Source: Desulfosarcina sp.
GTDB taxonomy: Bacteria; Desulfobacterota; Desulfobacteria; Desulfobacterales; Desulfosarcinaceae
Length of the DNA: 34,362 nucleotides
Reading direction: 5' to 3'
NCBI GenBank assembly: GCA_030145105.1
Contig: JAQYWF010000007.1
Coordinates: 1 to 34,362, forward strand
Below are positions 18,464-27,612 of the stretch, in pieces. Position 1 is the first letter of the stretch, and the number at the start of each line of letters is the position of its first letter. The notes under the pieces were generated by a model. It was not told where the DNA came from. It ran no database searches and saw only the letters and a program-made list of their open reading frames with translations. The position numbers and the translations under genes were made by a program.

Positions 18464-19771
18464 TTAATTAAGGAAGAGCCAGCAAGCCACAATGGCGAAA
18501 ATCACCCCGGCTGCATCGGCCGTCAGGGCCGCGGCCATGGCGTGCCGGATGCGCCGAACCTGAACCGCGCCGAAGTAGACGGCCATGACATAGAAAGTGG
18601 TCTCCGTGGAGCCTTGCAGGGTGGAGACCAGCACGCCGGTGTAGCTGTCCGGTCCGATGGCCGGGTCGTTGATGATCGAGGCCAGGATGCCGTAGGCGCC
18701 GGAACCGCTCAAAGGTCGCATCAAGGCCATGGGCAGGGCCTCTGCCGGCAGGCCGAACCTCCCGGTGACCGGGGCCAGGGCATTCACCAGCAGATCCAGG
18801 GCGCCGCTGGCCCGCAGCATGCCCACGGCCACGAGGATCGCCACCAGGTAGGGGATGATGCGCAGGGCCACCTGAAATCCTTCCTTGGCCCCATCCACAA
18901 ACACCTCGTAGACCTTCACCCGCCGCACCGCCCCGAAGAGCAGAAATCCCGCCATCAGACCCGGCAGGATCCACGGGGAGATCGCTTTGCCGAAAAGTAT
19001 GGCAGTGGGAATCAGGGCCGCAAGGGCGCCGAGGGCCACGATGCTCACCCAGATCGGGTAGGCCCCTTGAGCTGCTTCCAGGGTGGATGTCTCACCCGGG
19101 TACCCGGCATTGGATTTCTCAGTGTGGATTTCTCCATCACCTTTAGCATCATCCTTCCCTCCCATGGGAGAAAAATGTTGGTAGAGTTTGGCGGCTAGGA
19201 TGGCCACGGCGGTGGAGCAGATGGTCGCAAACAGGGTCGTGGGCAGGATTATCGCCGGGTCGGCACTGCCTGCCGCTGCCCGCAGGGCGATGACGCCGGT
19301 GGGCAATAGCGTCACGCTGGAGGTGTTGATGGCCAGGAACAGGGCCATTGCATTGGTGGCCGTTCCCGGTTGTGCGTTCAGACGTTCCAACTCCTGCATG
19401 GCACGGATGCCGAAGGGCGTGGCGGCGTTGCCCAGCCCCAGGGCGTTGGCGGACAGGTTGAGGATCATGGCCCCCATGGCCGGGTGGTCGGCCGGCACCT
19501 CTGGGAAGAGCCGCACCATCAGCGGACGGATCAAACGCGCCAGGATAACCAGCATTCCTCCCGCTTCGGCCACCTTCATCAGGCCCAGAAACAGGGTCAT
19601 CACACCCACCAGCCCAATGGCCAGTTCAACTGCCCCGCTGGCCGATTCCACCATGGCGGTAGATAGGGCCTCCATGGGTGACGGAAGATCCGCCGCCGGC
19701 TGGAGTCCAAACTGCTTCCAGCCGGCAAAGAGCACGGCGGTGAGAACGATGATCAGGAAGATGCGATTCAC
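18464..19771 (-). CDS. Nucleoside recognition (GATE) domain protein, SpmA-SpmB-like fusion
   Basis: NLSANALGLGNAATPFGIRAMQELERLN and AINTSSVTLLPTGVIALRAAAGS (SpmA); PLSGSGAYGILASIINDPAIGPDSYTGVLVSTLQGSTETTFYVMAVYFGAV (SpmB). GTG start overlaps the upstream TGA. Confidence 0.9.
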   Translation of the reverse strand: MNRIFLIIVLTAVLFAGWKQFGLQPAADLPSPMEALSTAMVESASGAVELAIGLVGVMTLFLGLMKVAEAGGMLVILARLIRPLMVRLFPEVPADHPAMGAMILNLSANALGLGNAATPFGIRAMQELERLNAQPGTATNAMALFLAINTSSVTLLPTGVIALRAAAGSADPAIILPTTLFATICSTAVAILAAKLYQHFSPMGGKDDAKGDGEIHTEKSNAGYPGETSTLEAAQGAYPIWVSIVALGALAALIPTAILFGKAISPWILPGLMAGFLLFGAVRRVKVYEVFVDGAKEGFQVALRIIPYLVAILVAVGMLRASGALDLLVNALAPVTGRFGLPAEALPMALMRPLSGSGAYGILASIINDPAIGPDSYTGVLVSTLQGSTETTFYVMAVYFGAVQVRRIRHAMAAALTADAAGVIFAIVACWLFLN

Positions 19772-21939
19772 TCGACCGGATCCGCCTTTCCGTCTCCAGC
19801 CACCGGTTTGATCAGGATTCGGGCGTCTACGATGCTTAGACCATCGTGGTGAATGATCACCGGGTTGAGATCCATCTCCTGGATCTGGGGATAGGCCTCG
19901 ATGATTTCCGAGCAGACCAGGAGCAGGTTGACCAGGGCCTTTTTGTCGTAGGGCTTGTCGCCGCGAACACCATCCAGGATGGGGTGGGATTTGGTTTCTG
20001 CGATCATCCGCTGGGCGGATCGGCGGGAGATGGGCAGTACGCGGAAAGAGACATCCTTTATAATTTCTACCATCACTCCACCCAGCCCGTACATGATCAC
20101 GGGACCGAACTGGTCGTCGATCTTGGTGCCGATGATGACTTCGATGCCTTGGCCCACCATGGGGGAGATCAGCACGCCTTCGATGCGGGCATCGGACTTA
20201 TACGCTTTGGCGTTCCTGATGATTTCGCGGAAGGCCTTTTTTACCTGATCCTTGCCGGACAGGTTGAGCTTGACGCCTTTGGCGTCGCTTTTATGGAGAA
20301 TGTCCGGGGAGGATATTTTCAGGACCACCTTTCCGCCCATGCCGGATGCCACATCCGCGGCCGCATCCGCCGTGGTGGCCAGGGCGTCGCTGGTCACCGC
20401 CGCACCGTGAAGCCGCAGCAACTGTTTGGCCTCGGCCTCCAGCAACGCCGTTCGGCCCTGCTGGTAAACGCTGTCGATGATCTGCTTCCCTTCGGGTTTA
20501 GATTTCGCCTCCCAATTGAGAACAAAGTTGGATTTGGCGTGGTAGCGTTTAAGATATCTGCCGTATTGGGCCAACACCCCGATGCACTTGCAGGCGATAT
20601 CCAGGCTGCCGTAAACCGGGACGCCATAGTAGCGCAGCAGGTCCAGGCTGTGGGGTTTCTCCGAATTATAGAGGCTGTGCACCACGATGGCCTTCTTGCG
20701 GCGCTTGACCATCTTGCCTATTTGGTGGGCCGCATCTTCTTCCATCATGGCCAGGCTTTCGGCAAAGCGGATGCCGTAGCCGCCGAACAGACCCACGATC
20801 AGCAGGCCGCCCACATTGGGGTCGCCCAATATGATGTTGGCGCAGTCGGCAAAAACGGCCGGATTGTCATCTGTGCCGCCAGCCACGTCGATGGGATTTC
20901 TCACCGCGGCGCCGCCGGGAAGTATGGCGCGCAGCTTCACCTGGGTCTTCTCTTCCAGTTCGGGGATCTGAACGCCCAGGTCGGTGAGATCGTCGGCGGC
21001 GATGGTGGCGTGCCCCCCGCCGTCGGCCAGGATAGCCACCTGATTGTTCTTGATCGGGGGCAGGCTGGAGAGGCTTTCGGCCGCCGGGAAGAGTTCGTCT
21101 GAATTTTCGATGACAATGATACCGGCCCGCTCAAAGGCGCCCTTGGCCACTTCGGACATGCCGGCCAAAGCGCCGGTGTGGGAGCCGGCGGATTGCTTGC
21201 CGGTAGACGATCGCCCGCTCTTGAGCAGGACCACCGGTTTGGTTTCGGTGGTCTTGTGGGCCTGCTGGAGAAACTTGCGGCCATCGCGCATGCCCTCCAC
21301 ATACATGAGAATGGTGCGGGTGTCAGGATCCTGGCTGAAAAATTCCAGGTATTCGTGAAAGCGGATGTCCGCCTCGTTGCCCACGCCCACGTAATAGGTG
21401 AAGCCCTTACGGCTTTGAAGCTTGGCTTCGGTGATCAGCGTCAGGGCCATGTTGCCGCTCTGGGTCAGCAGGGCAATGTCGCCTTTGGGCGAATGCTTCA
21501 GGCCCACCAGGTTGAGGTTGTCCTTGAGGTTGATCATGCCGGAGGTGTTGGGGCCGATCAGGCGGATCCGGTGTCGACCGGCCACGTCCAGCACCTCGCT
21601 CTCAAGGGCTTTACCTTTGGTGCCGGTTTCGCCGAATCCTGTAGCCAGGATGATGGCGCCCTCGACCCCTTTTTTGCCGCAGTCTTCCAGAACCGCGGGA
21701 ACGGTTCGGGCCGGGGTGGCGATGAGGGCCACGTCCACCTCCCCCGGGATTTCCGAGACGGCGGTGTAGCACTTTAGGCCCATGATGCTTTTCTCTTTGG
21801 GATTGACCGGATAGATGGATCCTTCATAGTGCTCATCCAGAAGGGTTCGAATGGTCTGATAGCCTCGCTTGGTGGGCACCTTGGATGCGCCCACGACGGC
21901 AACGGAACGGGCGTTGAGGACGTGTTCGAGTCCCATCAT
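19768..21939 (-). CDS. ADP-forming acetate/acyl-CoA ligase, fused CoA-binding and ATP-grasp domains
   Basis: ARSVAVVGASKVPTKRGYQTIRTLL, IRLIGPNTSGMINL, LLTQSGNMALTL, SHTGALAG, and the C-terminal ATP-grasp GKVVLKISSPDILHKSDAKGVKLNL. Confidence 0.93.
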   Translation of the reverse strand: MMGLEHVLNARSVAVVGASKVPTKRGYQTIRTLLDEHYEGSIYPVNPKEKSIMGLKCYTAVSEIPGEVDVALIATPARTVPAVLEDCGKKGVEGAIILATGFGETGTKGKALESEVLDVAGRHRIRLIGPNTSGMINLKDNLNLVGLKHSPKGDIALLTQSGNMALTLITEAKLQSRKGFTYYVGVGNEADIRFHEYLEFFSQDPDTRTILMYVEGMRDGRKFLQQAHKTTETKPVVLLKSGRSSTGKQSAGSHTGALAGMSEVAKGAFERAGIIVIENSDELFPAAESLSSLPPIKNNQVAILADGGGHATIAADDLTDLGVQIPELEEKTQVKLRAILPGGAAVRNPIDVAGGTDDNPAVFADCANIILGDPNVGGLLIVGLFGGYGIRFAESLAMMEEDAAHQIGKMVKRRKKAIVVHSLYNSEKPHSLDLLRYYGVPVYGSLDIACKCIGVLAQYGRYLKRYHAKSNFVLNWEAKSKPEGKQIIDSVYQQGRTALLEAEAKQLLRLHGAAVTSDALATTADAAADVASGMGGKVVLKISSPDILHKSDAKGVKLNLSGKDQVKKAFREIIRNAKAYKSDARIEGVLISPMVGQGIEVIIGTKIDDQFGPVIMYGLGGVMVEIIKDVSFRVLPISRRSAQRMIAETKSHPILDGVRGDKPYDKKALVNLLLVCSEIIEAYPQIQEMDLNPVIIHHDGLSIVDARILIKPVAGDGKADPVE

Positions 21940-21962
21940 ATTCTCCTTTTTTTGGTCTTGAC

Positions 21963-22096
21963 CTTTCACAACGGGCATCTTTCGGCCCATGCCGGCGTTC
22001 TCGCTCTGCTGAAATTCTCAACGTAGCGCTGCTACGCTTGCGGTTTCACCATCGCTGCGGCCTTGGCCTGAACCAAAATATACCTGCTGTGAAAGA
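21963..22096. repeat. Palindromic intergenic element, copy 3
   Basis: CTTTCACA...TGTGAAAG ends; interior gcatctttcggccca...gcggccttggcctgaaccaaaat shared with copy 2; central cgtagc-gct-gctacg hairpin. Confidence 0.8.
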
Positions 22097-22181
22097 CCAC
22101 AGGCGTCAGTGTTTGAACAACTACGGGGACCCAAAGCCCCCAATTCCAAAATCCCTGAATCCACAATCCCTCAATTTGTCG

Positions 22182-22946
22182 TTATTTCTTGCGGTCTTCG
22201 AATGCCGTCAGCGAATCCTGGCGCTCCTTGGTGGAGACGCAGGCCAGGCAGGCTTCCACTTCGAAGTCCATCAGGGCCTCCAGGCTGGTTTCACCCTGGG
22301 CCATGTTGAGCCCCTTTTTGATCATCTTGAGGGAGAAGGCCGAGTTGGCGGCGATCTTGGCGGCCATCTCCATGACTGTCTCCATCAGTTTCTCCGCCGG
22401 TACGGCTCGGTTGACCAGCCCGATGCGCTGGGCCTCCATACCGTCGATATACTCGCCGGTGAAGAGCAGCTCCCGGGCCTTTCCCGGACCGATGAGGTTC
22501 TGGACCAGCCGGAAGGCACCGCCGGTAACCGACGAAGTGACCTTGGCTTCTGGGCTGCCGATCTTGGCCTCCTCGGCGGCGATGCGGATGTCGCAGGCCA
22601 GGGCCAGTTCGTATCCGGATCCGATGGCGAAGCCGTTGACAGCGGCGATGGTGGGTTTTTCGAAGCGGATGATTACCCGGGACACCTCCTGCAGCGACAC
22701 CAGGTAATCCCGGTAGTCTTCAATGGAGCGGGTCTTGGATTCCTTGAGATCAGCACCGGTTGAAAAGGCGCGCCCTTCGCCGGTCACGATCACGACCTTG
22801 ATCCCTTCGTCCGCCCGGGCGTCCTCCAGGGCGGCCTGCATGTCCAGCCAGAGCCGCTTATTCATGGCGTTGAGTACCTGGGGGCGGTTGAGCCGGATGA
22901 CGGCCACCCCGTCATGCTTGTCGTAAATGACACATTCCAATTCCAT
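22182..22946 (-). CDS. Enoyl-CoA hydratase/isomerase family protein
   Basis: VIRLNRPQVLNAMNKRLWLDM, VVIVTGEGRAFSTGADLKE, PTIAAVNGFAIGSGYELALACDIRIAAEEAKIGSPE. Confidence 0.96.
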   Translation of the reverse strand: MELECVIYDKHDGVAVIRLNRPQVLNAMNKRLWLDMQAALEDARADEGIKVVIVTGEGRAFSTGADLKESKTRSIEDYRDYLVSLQEVSRVIIRFEKPTIAAVNGFAIGSGYELALACDIRIAAEEAKIGSPEAKVTSSVTGGAFRLVQNLIGPGKARELLFTGEYIDGMEAQRIGLVNRAVPAEKLMETVMEMAAKIAANSAFSLKMIKKGLNMAQGETSLEALMDFEVEACLACVSTKERQDSLTAFEDRKK

Positions 22947-23041
22947 GGCTCCTCCTGTGGCGGGCGGTAAAGAAAACGGGTGGAAAAGATGCGGCCTTCC
23001 TTGACCTAAAAAACCGGGCGGGTCAAGACAATTATACCCGA

Positions 23042-24268
23042 TCAGGCCAAATCTTCAAGGGCTTCGATCATCAGCCGGGCAATGGGCAGTTGTCTGGGGC
23101 ATCGGGCCTCTGCAGCCGCGTAGTTCGCCCGGGTCATCTTTTTGCGGAGCGCATCGGGAATAGCGGCGAAGCGACGCCGGGCATCGTTCACATCCCCGTA
23201 GCTGCGGGCGTACATGAGATAGCGCATGACGTCGCCCACGGGGACATTCTCCGCGATGGTGCTCTGGCAGATCTGCGTGCAGCCGGCACAATAGTGCGAG
23301 AATGTCTCCCGGGCATAGCGGTCCAGGTGCTGCCGGTCGTTGTCGGTCAGCATCGTGCGATCGACGGCTGCGGCGATGTTGGCCATAAGGATCGACATGG
23401 TGGGCATCTGCGAACACAGGGCCGAAATCTGCGGATTCTCCCACACCGCCTTGAGCTTGGCTTGTTTGTCGGTAAAGCCTTTTTTCACGAAGCGGCCGGC
23501 CAGTTTCAGCTCCCGGGAAGTCTTGGTGTCCACAGTGCCGCCGCCCTGGGTCTTCATGGCGGTGAGCCCGATGCCGGCGTCCACGCAGGCTTTCACCGCC
23601 GTCTTCATTTTCTCTTCGTGCATCAGCCTGAAATTGTAGGTCATCATAATGCCGTCGATCCAGTCCAGCCGGGCGGCATCCAGCAGGCATTGCTCCATGT
23701 TGGAATGGGTCGAAAAGCCGAAGAGGCGGATTTTTCCTTCCGCCTTCTGTTCGGCTGCCCACTCGCGCATGCCGCTGTCCATCGTGTCGGCGTCCCGGAC
23801 CCCATGGGCGAAGAAGAGGTCGATGTGATCCGTGTTCATTCGTTTGAGGGAGGTGGTCAGGTTTTTACTCATCTGCCGGTGGCTTCCTGGCTTGGATTTG
23901 GTGACCAGGAAGATCTTTTCCCGGTGGTCGGGGTAGTTCTTGAAGTACTGGCCGATTCCTTCTTCGCTGTGTCCGCCGCTGTAAGTATGGGCCGTGTCCC
24001 AATAGGTGACGCCCCAGCGGATGGCCTGCTTGAGCATGGTCTGGTTGGAGGGAATGTCGAACATGCCCCCCAGGGATAGGATGGGGACGTGGATGCCGGA
24101 TCTGCCGAAAGGCCGGGTTGGGACAGCGGTGATGTCGGTGGCTTCGGCCGGTGTGGCGGCTCGGGCCTGTTTGTGCCCGACAAGGGGGGCCAGGGCGGAG
24201 CCGATACCGGCGGCGCCGGCGGATTTGATAAAGGATCGACGGGAGATGCGGTGTGGTTTGTCGTTCAT
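23042..24268 (-). CDS. Tat-exported aldo/keto reductase with a C-terminal Cys-rich region
   Basis: ISRRSFIKSAGAAGIGSALAPLVG Tat signal; TRPFGRSGIHVPILSLGGMFD, WDTAHTYSGGHSEEGIG; C-terminal YCAGCTQICQ. Confidence 0.93.
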   Translation of the reverse strand: MNDKPHRISRRSFIKSAGAAGIGSALAPLVGHKQARAATPAEATDITAVPTRPFGRSGIHVPILSLGGMFDIPSNQTMLKQAIRWGVTYWDTAHTYSGGHSEEGIGQYFKNYPDHREKIFLVTKSKPGSHRQMSKNLTTSLKRMNTDHIDLFFAHGVRDADTMDSGMREWAAEQKAEGKIRLFGFSTHSNMEQCLLDAARLDWIDGIMMTYNFRLMHEEKMKTAVKACVDAGIGLTAMKTQGGGTVDTKTSRELKLAGRFVKKGFTDKQAKLKAVWENPQISALCSQMPTMSILMANIAAAVDRTMLTDNDRQHLDRYARETFSHYCAGCTQICQSTIAENVPVGDVMRYLMYARSYGDVNDARRRFAAIPDALRKKMTRANYAAAEARCPRQLPIARLMIEALEDLA

Positions 24269-24367
24269 GGGATCACCTCATTGTGTTTGTCGTGTTTCTT
24301 GGTTCATTGAGTTTATTGGGTTTGTTACACTTGAATTCGGGAGCTAAATTGACTCAGGAAAAAATAC

Positions 24368-24490
24368 CCCTCACCCAGTCCCTCTCCCCAAAGGGGCGAG
24401 GGGACGCGGGAGTCACCTTGTTACATTTACGGGCCAGAGCAACATTACACGCCTCCCTCGCGCCCTGAGGGGAGAGGGACTGGGTGAGGG
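24368..24490. repeat. MITE-like inverted-repeat element
   Basis: Perfect 22-bp terminal inverted repeats CCCTCACCCAGTCCCTCTCCCC / GGGGAGAGGGACTGGGTGAGGG, continuing imperfectly inward. Confidence 0.85.
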
Positions 24491-24557
24491 TGTTGAAATC
24501 TCGATTTAGATCGAACTGGCCCGTTAAGAGACTATCATCAATGCATACATCCGTCCC

Positions 24558-26495
24558 TTACAGCAACAGCCGGTGCTGCCGTTCCCGCGTTTCGTTCTCC
24601 GCGGTCACTCGGATGGCCCGGCGGCCCTTGACCGGGCATTCGTGTTCACAGACCCCGCAGCCGATGCACCGGGCCGGGTCCACGTAGGGCAGCTGCAGGC
24701 GTACCAACAGGGTGATCCGGTCTTCTTCTGCCGCATTTGCCGTGAATGGATGGTCCTCAAGGGTAATGCCGCCGGGGCCGATATTGACAATTCTGACGGG
24801 TATCATCCCGGGGTAGCCGTCAAGGGAAACATAATAGTCCCCGGTGGCAAACCGGTCGGAAGGCAGTGCCGGACCGTCGAATGTCAACCGGTTGCCTGTC
24901 ATGCCTCGGAGACGCAAATCGCCATCCAGGCGAACCGGTCTAAATTCGATACGGGTGAAGATCGCCTTGGGGCTCACCGGACAATTTTCCTGGCAGACGA
25001 TGCAGGGGCGGTCCATGGCCCAGGGCAGACAGCGTCCCCGGTCGACGAAGGCCATGCCGATGCGCAAGGGGCCCCTGGCTTCGAAACCGCCTTTCCCCAG
25101 GCGTTCGTCGATGGAGATGGGCCGGATGGCAGCGGTGGGGCACAGGTTGCCGCAGGCGATGCAGCCGTGCTGGCAGCCGCTGGTACCCATGCGAAAGTTC
25201 AGCATCGGGGTCCAGATACCTTCAATGCCGGCCTGAAAGCCGGTTGGGTGGATCACGTTGGTCGGGCAGACGCGCATGCACTGGCCGCATTTGATGCAGC
25301 GTTGGAGAAATTCCTCCTCCTGCAGGGACCCCGGGGGACGGACGACGGTCGGGTTCCAGGCGTCGCCGGTCATGCCGGCCAGCCGTGCCAGGGGAACGGC
25401 AGTCACCCCTGCGGCCAGGAAGGCCACCAGTTCTCTTTTGGAGATGTCCGGCGCGGCAACTTCTCCTGCAGCCGATGGGTCAAGGCGATAGCCCATCACG
25501 CCGTGCCGGCAGTCCGCCAGGCAGTTCATGCACATTACGCACTCGGGGGTGCGGATGACGGCCGACGGTTCGCATCCGCCCTCGCAATACCGGTCGCAGT
25601 CTCCACAGGCGGTGCAGCCGTCAGCCCTTTGGCCCACCCGCCACAGGGCGTTTTTCCCAAGTACACCGAAAAGCGCCCCCAACGGACAGATAAAGCGGCA
25701 GTAGAAGCGCGGGATGACCAGGTTTAATAGAACCGCTGCCCAGAAGATGGCTCCGATGGCAACCGTGCCCGGATAGAATCGGCTGGCCACAGAGAGGGAG
25801 ATCAGCCGTCCGTCCACCAGCGGCAGCAGGGTCAGATTCACCGATCGGTAAAAAAGGGGGATGGGATCCAGCAATCCGGTCTGCAGGGATGCGGCCAGCA
25901 GCCGGGAACCGTCGGTGAAGAGACTCAGGACTACCCAGCCGATGGCCACGGCTGCAATGCTGGTCACCCATCGACCTCCGGAGATGGTTCGCAAGCGAAG
26001 CGCACCAATGCCAAACATAAGCAATACAACCACAATTGCCGCAGCCAGGTAAGGCGTTTGGATGGGAACGGCAATCAATCGGCGGATGAGGTCACCGGCG
26101 GCTGCACCGAGCAGGAAGACGAGCAGGGTGTATTTGACCTTTTGGCCCCGGCGGTAGCGATTGGCCGCGATCCTCCACGGTGCACGGCGGCCCCAATTGG
26201 CCAGCCATCCCACGGCCTGGTGCAGGGTCCCGAAAGGGCAGAGCCAGCCGCAGAAAAAACGGCCCAGCAAAATGGTCATTACTATGGTTAAAAGGCCCCA
26301 CAGCAGGCCGGCGTAGAGCGTGCCGGTAGCCAGAAGGGTGCCCAGGCCCACCAGCGGGTCAAGTTGGATCAGCCAATTGACCGGCCACCCGCGCAGCTGC
26401 CACCACTGTTCTCCCAGGGAGGAAACGACGCAAAACCACAGGAAGAGCAGGAAGAAAAAAATCTGGCTGGTGCGTCTGGTGGTGACAATTCTCAT
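24558..26495 (-). CDS. 4Fe-4S polyferredoxin, fused NapH-like membrane and NapG-like domains
   Basis: FFCGWLCPFGTLHQAVGW, FYCRFICPLGALFGVLGKNALW, multiple CxxCxxCxxxCP clusters (CIKCGQCMRVCP, CIGCGVCEHECP), N-terminal TM segments. Confidence 0.88.
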   Translation of the reverse strand: MRIVTTRRTSQIFFFLLFLWFCVVSSLGEQWWQLRGWPVNWLIQLDPLVGLGTLLATGTLYAGLLWGLLTIVMTILLGRFFCGWLCPFGTLHQAVGWLANWGRRAPWRIAANRYRRGQKVKYTLLVFLLGAAAGDLIRRLIAVPIQTPYLAAAIVVVLLMFGIGALRLRTISGGRWVTSIAAVAIGWVVLSLFTDGSRLLAASLQTGLLDPIPLFYRSVNLTLLPLVDGRLISLSVASRFYPGTVAIGAIFWAAVLLNLVIPRFYCRFICPLGALFGVLGKNALWRVGQRADGCTACGDCDRYCEGGCEPSAVIRTPECVMCMNCLADCRHGVMGYRLDPSAAGEVAAPDISKRELVAFLAAGVTAVPLARLAGMTGDAWNPTVVRPPGSLQEEEFLQRCIKCGQCMRVCPTNVIHPTGFQAGIEGIWTPMLNFRMGTSGCQHGCIACGNLCPTAAIRPISIDERLGKGGFEARGPLRIGMAFVDRGRCLPWAMDRPCIVCQENCPVSPKAIFTRIEFRPVRLDGDLRLRGMTGNRLTFDGPALPSDRFATGDYYVSLDGYPGMIPVRIVNIGPGGITLEDHPFTANAAEEDRITLLVRLQLPYVDPARCIGCGVCEHECPVKGRRAIRVTAENETRERQHRLLL

Positions 26496-27487
26496 GAAGC
26501 CTGTATCTCTTTCAAATATAGCGACCGATAGTCTGCTGTGCCGGCACCGATGCTTTCGGCTTTGGCGATAAAAGGCAAATCCGCGGCGGTGCGGCCCAGC
26601 AGCGTGGCACCGACAGTATCGGCGGCCACCGGATCGGTGCTCACGATCAGGGTGCCGGTGGGTTTGAGATCGGAGAGGGATCCCCCGGTGGGTCCGTTGC
26701 TCATCATGGACTGCGTGCCGTCCAGCACCACCACCGTAGGTTTGATCATCATGGCCAGTTCCTGAATGATGGTATGGATATCCTGGTGAAAAATGTTGCG
26801 TCGTCCGCCCAGCAGGCCGTACCAGTTTTTCAGTGTCATGGATGCGCCGCTGCGGTGGTGATCTTTCACCGGGGCCATGCCGATGATGCGGTCCACCCGT
26901 GCCAGGGGGGCATACAGAACCGGCCAGTCCCGGATCAGGCGCCCGCCGGAAACGCTGAAGCGCTGGAATAGGGATTCGCGTGGAATAACAACCTCGGCGC
27001 CGGCCAGGCGTGCTGCCGCATCGATACCGGTGAGGGCGAAGCAGGAGGCCGGGTCATTGATGGGGTTGTCCGTCACGATTACCCGGGAAGCCCCGGCGTC
27101 CAGGCACAGCCGCACCACGGCCGCCACCAGGTCTGGGTGGGAGGTGGCACCCAACGCGGGTGGCGAGGCAAAGGCCGCGTTGACCTTGAGCAGAACGCGC
27201 TCGCCTGGCTTGACGAAGGCTTTCATGCCGCCCAGTGCGTCGAATGCCTGCCGGACGGTGCCCGCTCTATCCATACCTTGGGACGTCCCGCGGGCGATGC
27301 ATATTTTTCCGCTCATTCCGGCGATGGAAAAATCGGGGATCTGCACTGTTTCAGTGGTTTCAGAGAGAGCCGGGGGTGCCTTGCCATCATAAAATCCGAT
27401 GCCTAAGGCACCGGCGGCGGCCACCGAGAGTCCCGCCTGGGTGCATCGAGTCAGAAACTCGCGTCGATCGATGGGTTGCTCGGTCAT
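26492..27487 (-). CDS. DUF362 domain-containing protein with Tat signal
   Basis: MTEQPIDRREFLTRCTQAGLSVAAAGALG; GERVLLKVNAAFASPPALGATSHPDLVAAVVRLCLDAGASRVIVTDNP; MIGMAPVKDHHRSGASMTLKNWYGLLGGRR. Overlaps the next gene by 4 nt. Confidence 0.88.
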   Translation of the reverse strand: MTEQPIDRREFLTRCTQAGLSVAAAGALGIGFYDGKAPPALSETTETVQIPDFSIAGMSGKICIARGTSQGMDRAGTVRQAFDALGGMKAFVKPGERVLLKVNAAFASPPALGATSHPDLVAAVVRLCLDAGASRVIVTDNPINDPASCFALTGIDAAARLAGAEVVIPRESLFQRFSVSGGRLIRDWPVLYAPLARVDRIIGMAPVKDHHRSGASMTLKNWYGLLGGRRNIFHQDIHTIIQELAMMIKPTVVVLDGTQSMMSNGPTGGSLSDLKPTGTLIVSTDPVAADTVGATLLGRTAADLPFIAKAESIGAGTADYRSLYLKEIQAS

Positions 27488-27530
27488 ATCAGGCGTTTGC
27501 CATACCGTTTTGGTTTGAAGAACGAAAATC

Positions 27531-27612
27531 CAACATCGAACATCCAACGCTGAATGAAAACGAAGACTGAACATTCAACATTCAATGTTGGTCGTTCGAC
27601 GTTTGATGTTCA
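27531..27612. repeat. Low-complexity intergenic repeat of CAACATTCAA-type words
   Basis: aaatccaacatcgaacatccaacgctgaatg...tgaacattcaacattcaatgttggtcgttcgacgtttgatgttca; contains CAACATT-C-AATGTTG and outer TGAACAT(t)CA/TGATGTTCA arms. Confidence 0.6.

Noticed and set aside
19846-21102. 418-aa plus-strand ORF opposite the acyl-CoA ligase, and similar large ORFs (17138..18112, 23090..24079, 24573..25727)
   Set aside because: Antisense to confidently identified genes; His/Gly/Asp-rich translations typical of reverse-frame reading.
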